DNA of 64,000 nucleotides from Azospirillum baldaniorum (GTDB lineage Bacteria > Pseudomonadota > Alphaproteobacteria > Azospirillales > Azospirillaceae): positions 576,001-640,000 of the forward strand of contig NZ_CP022253.1 in the NCBI RefSeq assembly GCF_003119195.2, given 5' to 3'. A program made the position numbers and the translations under genes. The notes beneath the pieces were generated by a model. That model searched no databases. It was not told where the DNA came from and was given only the letters and a program-made list of their open reading frames with translations. Each line of letters opens with the position of its first letter. The stretch's first letter is position 1. This document shows positions 27,757-35,529 of this stretch, piece by piece.

Positions 27757-28443
27757 TCACCAGGCGGCGAGCAGCGGCGGCAGGCCGTGCAGGCTGTCGA
27801 TGCGGCGGTAGTTCTCGGTGGGCGGCTCGGCCACCTCGTGCGCCCAGGTGACGTGGTAGGGCACATGGACGGCGTGGCCGCCCACGGCCAGCACCGGCAG
27901 GATGTCCGACCGCACGGAATTGCCCACCATGACGAAGCGCGCCGGGTCCACCCCGTGGCGGTCGAGCAGGCGGCGGTAGGTGGCCGGGTCCTTCTCGCTG
28001 ACGATCTCGATGGCGTCGAAGCGCCCGGCGAGGCCGGAGCGGGCGATCTTGCTTTCCTGGTCGAACAGGTCGCCCTTGGTGACGAGCAGCAGCCGGTAGC
28101 GCCCGGCCAGCCCTTCCACCACCTCCTGCACCCCGTCGAGCAGGTCGACCGGGTGCTCCAGCATGGCCTTGCCGAACTCGACGAGGCTCTGGATGTCCCG
28201 CCCGCCGATGCGCCCGTCGGTCAGGTCCACCGCCGTCTCGATCATCGACAGGACGAAGCCCTTGATGCCGTAGCCGTAGACGCGGAGGTTCTCGCGCTCG
28301 GCCTGCAGCAGCCGCCGGTCGATGTCCGCCGGGTCGGCCAGATGGTTGGCGAGCAGCGCGCGGAAGCGGTCCTGCGTCATCGAGAACAGGGATTCGTTGT
28401 GCCACAGCGTGTCGTCGCCGTCGAAGGCGATGGTGTCGATCAT
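27757..28443 (-). CDS. HAD-family hydrolase
   Basis: 228 residues from ATG 28443. The HAD motif I is FDGDDTLW (Asp8 nucleophile, Asp10), with a helical cap inserted afterwards. Motif II is LLLVTKGD, motif III Lys lies in VSEKDP, and motif IV is VGNSVRSDI, where the usual GD is GN followed by the SD acidic residue. Likely a cytosolic phosphatase of the HAD-1A type for a small phosphorylated metabolite. The frame is open to 28572 but that segment lies over the promoter region. It heads a two-gene unit with the cupin. Confidence 0.88.
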   Translation of the reverse strand: MIDTIAFDGDDTLWHNESLFSMTQDRFRALLANHLADPADIDRRLLQAERENLRVYGYGIKGFVLSMIETAVDLTDGRIGGRDIQSLVEFGKAMLEHPVDLLDGVQEVVEGLAGRYRLLLVTKGDLFDQESKIARSGLAGRFDAIEIVSEKDPATYRRLLDRHGVDPARFVMVGNSVRSDILPVLAVGGHAVHVPYHVTWAHEVAEPPTENYRRIDSLHGLPPLLAAW

Positions 28444-28754
28444 GGGAAGAACTCGGTGTCGGACGACGGTCGGGATCACAGGTAGGACGCCCTGCGGCGG
28501 CTGTCCAGCGCTCCGTTTCAAACCCGGTTTGTTGGTGAACTGCACAATTTGTGACGCCCAAAAGCTGTGCATTCGTCCATTATTCTTGCATCGGTGATAT
28601 TCCTACGACAGCTATCGAGAAAGCTCACGGCTCGCATACCCACATGGCGGTGGCGGGTTTGCGCGGGATGAGCAATATTCTTTCTCACAAAGCGAGGGTG
28701 CGGCGGCCACTTCCGGCAGGCCCCCTCGGGACCTTCAAAGATAGGATGACCACC
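28444..28754. other. Divergent intergenic region (311 bp)
   Basis: This holds the promoters of the HAD gene (minus) and the DUF1127 gene (plus). The part 28560-28690 is AT-richer than its surroundings and includes TTCTTGCAT and GATATTCC words that could form -35/-10 elements; no operator is clear. Confidence 0.45.
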
Positions 28755-28973
28755 ATGGCAATCGCTCTGCGCACGGCCCCCGCCGGCCGTACCCTGCGCC
28801 CTGCTCCGGTGGCGTATGTGCTGGACAGCGTTCTGGACACGTTCGCCCTGTGGCGGCAGCGCACCATCACCCGCCGCGAGCTGGCTCGGCTGGACGACCG
28901 GATGCTGCACGACATCGGCATTTCCCAGATCGACGTCGAAGGCGAAATCAGCAAGCCGTTCTGGAAGGCGTAA
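28755..28973 (+). CDS. DUF1127 small protein
   Basis: 72 residues from ATG 28755, chosen because AGGA lies 8 bases upstream; an ATG at 28746 overlaps it. The C-terminus carries the DUF1127 signature (RELARLDDRMLHDIGIS). Alphaproteobacterial DUF1127 proteins are small, Arg-rich and often strongly expressed. In Agrobacterium and Rhodobacter relatives they affect RNA turnover and phosphate or stress responses. It is monocistronic, with a strong terminator at 29006. Confidence 0.92.
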   Translation: MAIALRTAPAGRTLRPAPVAYVLDSVLDTFALWRQRTITRRELARLDDRMLHDIGISQIDVEGEISKPFWKA

Positions 28974-29005
28974 TGCCGCCGTCACGGCTGCGGGAGACCG
29001 CAAGG

Positions 29006-29041
29006 AAAAGGGCCGCCCCTGTGTAAGGGAGCGGCCCTTTT
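29006..29041 (+). terminator. Terminator of the DUF1127 gene
   Basis: AAAAGGGCCGC pairs with GCGGCCCTTTT around a CCCTGTGTAAGGGA loop region whose CCC/GGG also pair; a T-run closes it, 32 bases after the stop. Confidence 0.85.
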
Positions 29042-29079
29042 CGCATTTGGGTCTTGGGGCTTCCGCAAGCGGTCAAAAG

Positions 29080-29115
29080 AAAAGGCCACTCTTCGCGAAG
29101 GAAGAGTGGCCTTTT
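29080..29115. terminator. Terminator downstream of odc (bidirectional form)
   Basis: A 15-base-pair stem, AAAAGGCCACTCTTC pairing with GAAGAGTGGCCTTTT, encloses GCGAAG. It lies 22 bases past the odc stop on the minus strand, with T-rich sequence on both strands. Confidence 0.85.
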
Positions 29116-29137
29116 TCTCAGCCGAAACGCCGCCCGA

Positions 29138-30274
29138 TCAGATGCAGATCTGCTGGAGCGGGGCGAAGCCGTTGAAGCAGACCGCCGAGTAGGTCGTCGT
29201 GTAGGCGCCCGTGGCGTGGATGCGCACGCGGTCGCCGGCCTTCAGGTCCATCGGCAGCTTGTACTCGGCGCGCTCGTAGAGCACGTCGGCGCTGTCGCAG
29301 GTCGGGCCGGCCAGAACGACCGCCTCGCTGTCGCCTTCGCCGTCGTCCCCCATCACCTGGATCGGGTACTGGATCGCCTCGTCCATCGTCTCGGCGAGAC
29401 CGCTGAACTTGCCGATGTCCAGATAGACCCAGCGCTTCACGTCGTTGGCCGACTTGCGGGAGACGAGGACGACCTCGCTCTCGATGATGCCGGCGTTGCC
29501 GACCATGCTGCGGCCCGGCTCCACGATGGCTTCCGGCAGGCGGTTGCCGAAGTGGGTGCGCAGGGACTCGAAGATGGCCTGGCCGTAGGCGGTGGTCTCC
29601 GGCACGTCGGTGCGGTAGCGGGTGGGGAAGCCGCCGCCCAGGTTGATCATGCCGAGATCGACGCCCAGCACCTCAAGCTCGCGGAACAGCTGCGCCACCT
29701 GGAAGATGGCGTGGTCCCACTGCATCAGGTCCTTCTGCTGCGAGCCGACGTGGAAGGACACGCCGTAGGGAACGACGTTCATGCCCTTGGCCTTCAGCAG
29801 CAGCTCGCGCGCCATGGCGAGGTCGCAGCCGAACTTGCGGGACAGCGGCCACTCGGCGCCCTCGCCGGAGGTCAGGATGCGGCAGAAGACGCGGGCGCCG
29901 GGGGCGGCGCGGGCGATCTTCTCCAGCTCCGCCTCGCTGTCGAAGGCGAACAGGCGCACGCCCAGCTCGAAGGCGCGGCGGATGTCCGCTTCCTTCTTGA
30001 TGGTGTTGCCGTAGGAGATGCGCTCCGGCGCGCAGCCGGCGGCCAGCACCATCTGGATTTCCGGGACGCTGGCGGTGTCGAAGGCGGAGCCCAGACGGGT
30101 CAGCAGGCCGAGGATCTCCGGCGCCGGATTGGCCTTCACGGCGTAGAAGATCTTGGCGTCCGGGAGCGCTTCCTCCAGGTCGTGGTAGTTCGCTTCCACG
30201 ACGTCCAGATCGACGACGAGGCACGGGGTCTGCGGACGCTGCTCTTCGAAAAAGCGCGCAATCTTATCGGTCAT
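29138..30274 (-). CDS. Ornithine (lysine/ornithine) decarboxylase, fold type III PLP
   Basis: 378 residues, the size of eukaryotic-type ODC found in alphaproteobacteria. It converts ornithine to putrescine in the cytosol. Visible residues: Lys47 in FYAVKANP (PLP Schiff base), HVGSQ at 175-179, the Gly-rich phosphate loop NLGGGFPT at 211-218, EPGRS at 252-256, and Cys326-Asp327 with Asp330 in the substrate-specificity motif CDSADVLYE. The 4-residue helix sequence does not clearly separate ODC from the dual lysine/ornithine type. GGGAG precedes ATG 30274. A leader with a small ORF and a terminator-like hairpin lies upstream (30318-30495). Confidence 0.95.
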   Translation of the reverse strand: MTDKIARFFEEQRPQTPCLVVDLDVVEANYHDLEEALPDAKIFYAVKANPAPEILGLLTRLGSAFDTASVPEIQMVLAAGCAPERISYGNTIKKEADIRRAFELGVRLFAFDSEAELEKIARAAPGARVFCRILTSGEGAEWPLSRKFGCDLAMARELLLKAKGMNVVPYGVSFHVGSQQKDLMQWDHAIFQVAQLFRELEVLGVDLGMINLGGGFPTRYRTDVPETTAYGQAIFESLRTHFGNRLPEAIVEPGRSMVGNAGIIESEVVLVSRKSANDVKRWVYLDIGKFSGLAETMDEAIQYPIQVMGDDGEGDSEAVVLAGPTCDSADVLYERAEYKLPMDLKAGDRVRIHATGAYTTTYSAVCFNGFAPLQQICI

Positions 30275-30317
30275 CTCAGTCTCCCGGACGCAAGATGAAG
30301 GTGTCGGACGAATTGTG

Positions 30318-30378
30318 AAAAAGCAGGGGCGGAGCGGCCGCGCGCTGCTGACCGGTCAGAAAGAAAAGACGGTCAGGC
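30318..30378 (-). promoter_or_regulatory. Candidate attenuator in the odc leader
   Basis: Read on the minus strand: CTGACCGTC (which includes the TGA stop of the leader ORF), then a U-rich spacer, then CTGACCGGTCAG (a 12-base palindrome, 30348-30359). The stem AGCAG...CTGCT with inner GCGGCCGC (30322-30349) follows and ends in five T (30318-30322). Two CTGACC copies can compete for one GGTCAG, and the last hairpin plus U-run looks like an intrinsic terminator 44 bases before the odc start. The fold is inferred, not computed. Confidence 0.55.
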
Positions 30379-30495
30379 GCTCAGGCCGCCCATACTGGAC
30401 TGCCGTGTTGCCTTGCGGGGAAGGACCGGACTGGACAGAACCGGAAAGAGTCGGAGACGGGTGAGCCGGTGCCCACCCACAACAACATGAACCAT
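30373..30495 (-). CDS. Putative regulatory leader peptide of odc (40 aa)
   Basis: ATG 30495 is preceded by a perfect GGAGG at 5-base spacing, stronger than most genes here. The 40-residue peptide is rich in Arg/His (GGHRLTRLRLFPV, LPRKATR) and ends at a TGA that lies inside a sequence repeat able to pair downstream. It sits about 100 bases upstream of odc on the same strand. Ornithine-sensing arrest peptides (E. coli SpeFL, also basic) control ornithine decarboxylase genes, and a speF leader RNA is described in alphaproteobacteria. Function here is inferred from position, SD strength and composition. Confidence 0.6.
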   Translation of the reverse strand: MVHVVVGGHRLTRLRLFPVLSSPVLPRKATRQSSMGGLSA

Positions 30496-30716
30496 CGTAA
30501 CCTCCAAGACGCCGCCTTGCTTAAGGGACGGTCGGGGATCACGCGTTACGTCGTTGCATAACCACATCTCGAAAAGGACGAGGGGCGGGCCAGCGGCACG
30601 TGCGCTTGCGAGTTGCGGTTACATAGATCGAACGGGCCGCCTTTTAAAGTGAAAAATGCGACCGGGCGCAAAAAAGTAGCAAGCGTTACGCAAAGGTAAA
30701 AATAGGGAGGAATAAC
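30496..30716. other. Divergent promoter region of odc leader and mgtC-like gene
   Basis: This is an AT-rich stretch (30600-30716) with several GTTAC/GTAAC words (for example GCGTTACG near 30682 and CGCGTTACG near 30542). It must carry the odc leader promoter on the minus strand and that of the MgtC gene on the plus strand. No known operator is recognised. Confidence 0.45.
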
Positions 30717-31226
30717 ATGGACTTGAGTACGGCCATTCCGGTCTGGGACATGGCGGCCCGGCTGGCCGCGGCGGCGGTTTGCGGGGCGGCGCTGGGACTC
30801 GACCGCGAGATCCGGGGCAAGGCGGCGGGGCTGCGCACCCACACGTTGGTGGCCATCAGCGCGGCGGTGACGACTCTGGTTGCGCTGGAGCTTTATTGGG
30901 GCATGGCCGGGAAGGGGGCCGGCGGGGGCGACATGGACCCCACCCGCGTCATCCAGGGCATCGCCCAGGCCATCGGCTTCATCAGCGCCGGGGTGATGTT
31001 CCGCGCCGGGACCACGGTGCGCGGGGCGACCACCGCGGCGCTGATCTGGATGGCCGGCGCGCTGGGCATCGCCTGCGGCGCCGGGTTCTACGTGCTGGCG
31101 GGAATGGCGCTGGCGCTCTGCCTCGCCGTGACGATCGTCTTCTCCTACGCCCTGCGCTGGATGCCGGAGCCCGCCAAGACCGCCAATTCCATCAAGCCCG
31201 CCAATTCCATCAAGCCCGAGGACTGA
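30717..31226 (+). CDS. MgtC/SapB family membrane protein
   Basis: 169 residues with four to five transmembrane segments. The hallmark MgtC blocks are present: ALGLDREIRGKAAGLRTHTLV, cut here, and GFISAGVMFR. The C-terminal soluble ACT-like domain of virulence MgtC is absent, as in the short SapB type. The family affects Mg2+ homeostasis and membrane energetics; the molecular function is unsettled. GGGAGG lies 8 bases before ATG 30717. The last 17 codons contain an exact duplication of ANSIKP, and the 3' end overlaps the convergent MFS gene by 17 bases. Confidence 0.92.
   Translation: MDLSTAIPVWDMAARLAAAAVCGAALGLDREIRGKAAGLRTHTLVAISAAVTTLVALELYWGMAGKGAGGGDMDPTRVIQGIAQAIGFISAGVMFRAGTTVRGATTAALIWMAGALGIACGAGFYVLAGMALALCLAVTIVFSYALRWMPEPAKTANSIKPANSIKPED
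31182..31217 (+). repeat. Exact 18-bp tandem duplication in mgtC-like 3' end
   Basis: GCCAATTCCATCAAGCCC occurs twice head to tail, adding six in-frame residues (ANSIKP) to the cytoplasmic tail. It overlaps the 3' end of the convergent transporter gene in its last bases. Confidence 0.9.
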
Positions 31227-32394
31227 CCAGGAGCCGGTGGGCCAGCGCGCCGCCGAGCGCGACCAGCCCGATGGCCGTCATCATGGGAAGCTGGCTGTCC
31301 GCGTGGGTGTGGCCGAGCACCACGCCGATCAGCGCCGCCACGGTCATCTGCACGAAGCCGACCAGCGAGGAGGCCAGCCCGGCCATCATCGGGTAGGGGC
31401 CGACCGCACCGGCCATGGCGTTGGGCAGGGTCAGCCCGGCGCCCAGCATGAAAAGGAAGACGGGACCCACCACCGCCGCCAGATGCAGCACCCCGCCCAG
31501 CGCCAGCCCCACCCCGAGCAGGCCGCCGGCCAGCGAGACCGCCGTGCCGGTGCGGATCATCCGCGGCCCGCCCAGCCGCGCGCTCAGCCGCCCGGCGAAG
31601 AAGGAGCCCACCGCGTAGCCCAGCACCACCGCGGCGAAGCTTCCCCCGAACTGCGCGGGCGTCAGGTGCAACCGTCCGATCAGCACGAAGCTGGACCCGG
31701 AAATGAAGGCGAAGATGCCGCTGTAGGCGAAGGCCACCGTCAGCATCTGCCCGACGAAGCCGCGGTCGCGCAGCAGCAGCGCGTAGTTGGCGAGCAGCCG
31801 TCCGGGCTGCAGCGCCGTCTCGTCGCGGTTGGCGTTGGTCTCGCCCATCAGGGTCCAGGTGGCGGCCAGGATCAGCGCGGCGAAGCCGGTCAGCAGCAGG
31901 AAGTTGCTCCGCCAGCCGAACCACTCCGTTAGGACGCCGCCCAGGATGGGGCCGGCGGCCGGGGCCAGGGTCATGGCCATCGCCATGTAGGCCAGCACGG
32001 TCGCCGCCCGGTCGCGCCCGAAGACGTCGCGCACCACCGCCCGCGCCACCACCGGGCCGCAGCACGCGCCCAGCGCCTGGAAGAAGCGGGCGACGATCAG
32101 CGTCTCGATGTCGTCGGTCAGCGCGCAGGCGGCGCTCGCCACCAGATAGATGAGGATGCCGCCGAGCAGGGCGGGCCGCCGCCCGAAGCGGTCGGACACC
32201 GGCCCGTAGACGAGCTGCGACACCGCGAAACCGGCGAGGAAGACCGACAGGGTGAGTTGCACCGTGGCGATGTCCGTGTCGAACACGCTGACCAGCGTCG
32301 GCAGGGAGGGCAGGTAGAGGTCGGTGGACAGCGGGCCGAAGGCGACGAGCGCCGTCAGCAGCACGCGGACGGTCAGGGAATCGGGGCGGGGCAT
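31210..32394 (-). CDS. Bcr/CflA-type multidrug MFS transporter
   Basis: 394 residues with 12 hydrophobic segments. The Bcr/CflA signature is clear: STDLYLPSLPTL after TM1, then VYGPVSDRFGRRPALLGG (motif A) and GACCGPVVARAVVRD. These proton-driven pumps export drugs such as bicyclomycin, or cysteine-pathway metabolites. The first ATG (32394) is used. The 3' end overlaps mgtC by 17 bases in a tail-to-tail layout. No regulator is adjacent. Confidence 0.92.
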   Translation of the reverse strand: MPRPDSLTVRVLLTALVAFGPLSTDLYLPSLPTLVSVFDTDIATVQLTLSVFLAGFAVSQLVYGPVSDRFGRRPALLGGILIYLVASAACALTDDIETLIVARFFQALGACCGPVVARAVVRDVFGRDRAATVLAYMAMAMTLAPAAGPILGGVLTEWFGWRSNFLLLTGFAALILAATWTLMGETNANRDETALQPGRLLANYALLLRDRGFVGQMLTVAFAYSGIFAFISGSSFVLIGRLHLTPAQFGGSFAAVVLGYAVGSFFAGRLSARLGGPRMIRTGTAVSLAGGLLGVGLALGGVLHLAAVVGPVFLFMLGAGLTLPNAMAGAVGPYPMMAGLASSLVGFVQMTVAALIGVVLGHTHADSQLPMMTAIGLVALGGALAHRLLVSPRA

Positions 32395-32457
32395 GGAGGG
32401 GGGCGGGCCGGAAACAATGGGGGAGGCGCACTCTAGCAGAGGCTCGGCGCGACCCCG

Positions 32458-33288
32458 TTACGGCGTTTTGGCATGACCGTCATTTGCAGGTGAAACCATT
32501 TCCGCCCCCTCGCCACCGCCCTCGCCACCCCCTTCGCCATACCGCAGCAGCCGCGCGCCGTTGGCCTTCAGCCAGAGGCGCGGCGTGCGCACGTCGCCGG
32601 TCAGCTGCGCGCACAGCGTCCAGAAGCGCTGGGAATGGTTCATCTCGCGCAGATGCGCCACCTCGTGCCCCACCACGTAATCCAGCACGGACTCCGGCGT
32701 CAGGATGAGGCGCCAGGAGAAGGAGAGGCGTCCGGTGGCGGAACAGCTTCCCCAGCGGCTCTTGGTGTCGCGCACGGTGACGGCGGCGACCCGCGCGCCG
32801 ATCAGCGCGGCCTTGGCGCGCGACCGCTCGGCCAACTCGCGCCGCGCCTCCGCCATCAGGAAGTCGCGCACCCGGCGGGCGACATGCTCCGCCCGGCCGC
32901 CGACCAGGATCGCGCCGTTCTCGCGCCGGGTCGCCCCGCGCAGGTCTGGACTGTGCCGGACGACGTGATCGATGCCGAGATAAGGCACCACCGCCCCGTC
33001 GGCGAAGGGAAGCTGCGGTGGCAGGGCGGCCAGCCGCGCCCGGACCCAGCCGTCGTGCCGCCCGACGAAGCGCAGCGCTTCGGCCTCCGGGACGCCCACC
33101 GGGATCACCACCTGGATCAGCCCGCGCCCGGCGTCCACCCGCAGGGTCATCCGGCGGGCGCGGGCGCTTTCCCGCAACTCCAGCGGCGCGGGCAGGCCGG
33201 CGACCGCCAGGGCGCGCGGGGCCTTGGGGCGTGGAGCCTGGGTTTTGGCCTGGGCTTTGGAGGGATGGGATTTGCGGCGGAAGAGCAT
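32458..33288 (-). CDS. M48-type metallopeptidase, YgjP/WLM-like
   Basis: 276 residues from ATG 33288; the frame extends to 33348 without added homology. The catalytic zinc motif is HEVAHLREMNH (HExxH plus a third His), preceded by RDTKSRWGSCSATGRLSFSWRLIL, cut here, diagnostic of the YgjP-like metal-dependent hydrolase family. The N-terminus is basic (RRKSHPSKAQAK). The C-terminal tail has Gly/Glu repeats (GEGGGEGGGEG). Family members are soluble and their substrates unknown; some lie with restriction systems, but here the neighbours are an MFS pump and a histidine kinase. Confidence 0.88.
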   Translation of the reverse strand: MLFRRKSHPSKAQAKTQAPRPKAPRALAVAGLPAPLELRESARARRMTLRVDAGRGLIQVVIPVGVPEAEALRFVGRHDGWVRARLAALPPQLPFADGAVVPYLGIDHVVRHSPDLRGATRRENGAILVGGRAEHVARRVRDFLMAEARRELAERSRAKAALIGARVAAVTVRDTKSRWGSCSATGRLSFSWRLILTPESVLDYVVGHEVAHLREMNHSQRFWTLCAQLTGDVRTPRLWLKANGARLLRYGEGGGEGGGEGAEMVSPANDGHAKTP

Positions 33289-33485
33289 ACCTGACTTATA
33301 GCCTGCGTGGCCGGCTTGGGCCAATGGGGCGTTGTCCTTCACATTCAAACGGAATTTGTCCCAAGTGAGTTTTGCATGTGATATTTGACTCCGATGCCCA
33401 AGTGGCCGAATAAATGTGCTGCAATCTCAGTTTTTGCGGTGAAGTTGTGGGCGAGTATACCAGAAAGAACTCAACCGAAGGTCAT

Positions 33486-34616
33486 ATGACTGATCGTGCG
33501 ATCTGGCTTGAGGCTCTGGTCTCCGCCAACGGCGCCGCTCACGCTCTGCTTGGGCTGGACGCGCGGCTTCTCGTGGTCAACCAGGCTTTTGCCGCGGCCT
33601 TCGGCTGCCTGCCGGAAGAGGCGGACGGCAAGGAGCTGACCGAGCTGGGCGTTCCGGCGGCCATCGTGTCCCAGGTGGAGGCGCAGGTCCGCCGTGTCGT
33701 GCTCACCGGGACCCCGGTGTCGGCCTTCGGCCTGCTGCCCCGTGGCGAAATGGTGCTGAGCCCGGTGCGCGACGCGGATGGGGTCGTCACCGCGGTCGCC
33801 GCCATCGCCGACACCAACGCCGCCGCTCTGGCCACCGCCCGCGCCGAGGCCGAGCGTGCGAAGGCCGAGACCGAGCGGGTCCGCCAGGAGGCCGAGACGG
33901 GACGCACCGCCATCGGGCGCTTCCTGTCGGCGGCCAGCCACGACCTGCGCCAGCCCTTCCAGGCCATGCATCTGTTCCACCATCTGCTGATGGGCCGCCT
34001 GACCGATCCCGGCGCGCGCGATCTCGGCGAGAAGCTGGAGATGTCGATCGAGGCGGCGGAGGGGCTTCTGCGCGCGTTGTTGGACGTGTCGAAGCTGGAG
34101 GCCGGGCTGGTCCGGATGCAGGTGCAGAGCTTCCCCATCGACGAGACGCTGGGCCGCCTGCTCAACGAGTTCGCGCCTGAGGCCGACGCCAAGGCCCTGC
34201 GCTTCAACGTCCGCCCCGCGGACGCGGAGGTGAGCACCGACCCGGTGCTGCTGGAACAGCTTCTGCGCCCGATCCTGTCCAACGCCCTGCGCTTCACCGA
34301 GTCGGGTGGCGTGCTGCTGGCGGCGCGGCGGCGCGGCGGCGCGTTGCGCGTCGAGGTGTGGGACACCGGCCTCGGCATCGCCCCCGCCGACCAGTCGGCG
34401 ATCTTCGACGACTTCCGCCAGCTCGGCAACCCGAACCGCGACCGCCGACACGGGCTGGGGCTCGGCCTCGCCATTGTGCGGCGCCTTGCGACGCTGCTGG
34501 GCTTGACGGTTTCGCTGCGCTCGGTGCCCGGCAAGGGCTCCGTCTTCGCGGTGGATGTCCCCTTGGCGGCGGCGAGCGCCGCGGAACGGCCGGTCGAGAG
34601 CAGCAGCGCGGCCTGA
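33486..34616 (+). CDS. Orphan PAS-sensor histidine kinase
   Basis: 376 residues from ATG 33486 with GAAGG about 5 bases upstream; the frame is open to 33414. A short PAS-like domain (about 10-110) leads through an Ala/Glu-rich coiled coil (ARAEAERAKAETERVRQEAE) into HisKA, with the phospho-acceptor His in ASHDLRQPFQAM. The HATPase has the N box (LSNALRFTESGG), the G1 box DTGLGIAP and the G2 box HGLGLGLAIV. There is no membrane segment, so it is cytosolic. No response regulator is adjacent. The ASHDLRQP block is typical of kinases that often work with detached regulators. Confidence 0.9.
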   Translation: MTDRAIWLEALVSANGAAHALLGLDARLLVVNQAFAAAFGCLPEEADGKELTELGVPAAIVSQVEAQVRRVVLTGTPVSAFGLLPRGEMVLSPVRDADGVVTAVAAIADTNAAALATARAEAERAKAETERVRQEAETGRTAIGRFLSAASHDLRQPFQAMHLFHHLLMGRLTDPGARDLGEKLEMSIEAAEGLLRALLDVSKLEAGLVRMQVQSFPIDETLGRLLNEFAPEADAKALRFNVRPADAEVSTDPVLLEQLLRPILSNALRFTESGGVLLAARRRGGALRVEVWDTGLGIAPADQSAIFDDFRQLGNPNRDRRHGLGLGLAIVRRLATLLGLTVSLRSVPGKGSVFAVDVPLAAASAAERPVESSSAA

Positions 34617-34822
34617 CAGGGCGGGGAGCACGTTTCCTCCCTCCCACCGAACGAACAGAGAGCGCCGTCCTCGCTTGCGCTTGCCGACCCGTCCATCGGC
34701 GCCGCACCGGACGTCGATGGAGCGCGCATACTTCCTCCGAAGGCCGGGGCTGTTCACGGCCCGTCGGCCCCGACGTCATGGTCTGGGTGCCCCATGGGCG
34801 CGGCCCGGGATCGGAGGGGAGC

Positions 34823-35215
34823 ATGCATCACGAAGCAGGGTGCCGGCTGGCCGGTTGTCTGGCGGGGATGACGATCGCCGCCTTCGTCGTCCTGCCCGCC
34901 GCAGCGCAGACGACGAGCCTGGATTGGGACCAGCGCGGCTGCGTCTTCGGTCCCCGGCCCGGCTTGGACCGGCTGGTGCCCGGCTACAACCCCGGTGCGC
35001 AACCCTTTTACTGCCCGCCGCCTGCCGCGCTGTATCCCGCGCCGCCGGTCGCGCCCCCGACGGCATCGCACTATCTGTCGGCGCCGAGCCGGTCCTACTG
35101 CCTGCTGCGCTCCTCCGGCCTGATGGGGGACAGCCTGTCGCAACTGGCCGGGTCGCTGTGCCGGGACGACGCCGCGCTGTGGGCGCTCGCCCAAACATGG
35201 CACCCCGAGAGATGA
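34823..35215 (+). CDS. Small secreted hypothetical protein
   Basis: 130 residues from ATG 34823, with GGAGGGGA just upstream. A signal peptide (about 1-28, cleaving near PAAAQ-TTS) predicts export. The mature part is Pro/Tyr-rich with five Cys and no known domain. The frame is open far upstream (34358), but that part overlaps the kinase gene in another frame and is not coding. Sharing of a transcript with the kinase is possible but there is a 206-base gap. Confidence 0.6.
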   Translation: MHHEAGCRLAGCLAGMTIAAFVVLPAAAQTTSLDWDQRGCVFGPRPGLDRLVPGYNPGAQPFYCPPPAALYPAPPVAPPTASHYLSAPSRSYCLLRSSGLMGDSLSQLAGSLCRDDAALWALAQTWHPER

Positions 35216-35529
35216 CGTAAGGGTGATAGTCCGCACTGATACGTACGGCTGATTGACAGCCTCCCCCTCTGTCCTTAAGGCTTGCAAAAAAGAAACACAC
35301 ATGCGGGGAGGAAAACCACAGATGCCGGCGCAGCATCCATCACCGCCTTAAGTCCCGTTCCATGCCTTACGCAGGACCGACGTTGCAACCGCGAAGAGCG
35401 GATGCGGCGCGCCCCTGCGCGCGTGTTCCGGACACGTCACCAAATCTTCACAAGACCGTCGCGGGACCGCAACCCGCACCCTGCATGTCAGCACATTACG
35501 CAATCGATTGGTTCCAGGGAGAGACCACC
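35216..35529. other. Promoter region of the ugp operon (314 bp)
   Basis: No gene is supported. The region is relatively AT-rich near 35270-35310 (a GCAAAAAAGAAAC run). I looked for tandem PhoB half-sites (CTGTCA spaced 11) and found none convincing; a single TGTCA lies at 35488. GGGAGAGA near 35518-35525 is the likely RBS of ugpB. Confidence 0.5.

Noticed and set aside
35216-35529. Pho box upstream of ugpB
   Set aside because: Only isolated TGTCA half-sites are present, with no pair at 11-base spacing, so phosphate control is not supported by the sequence.
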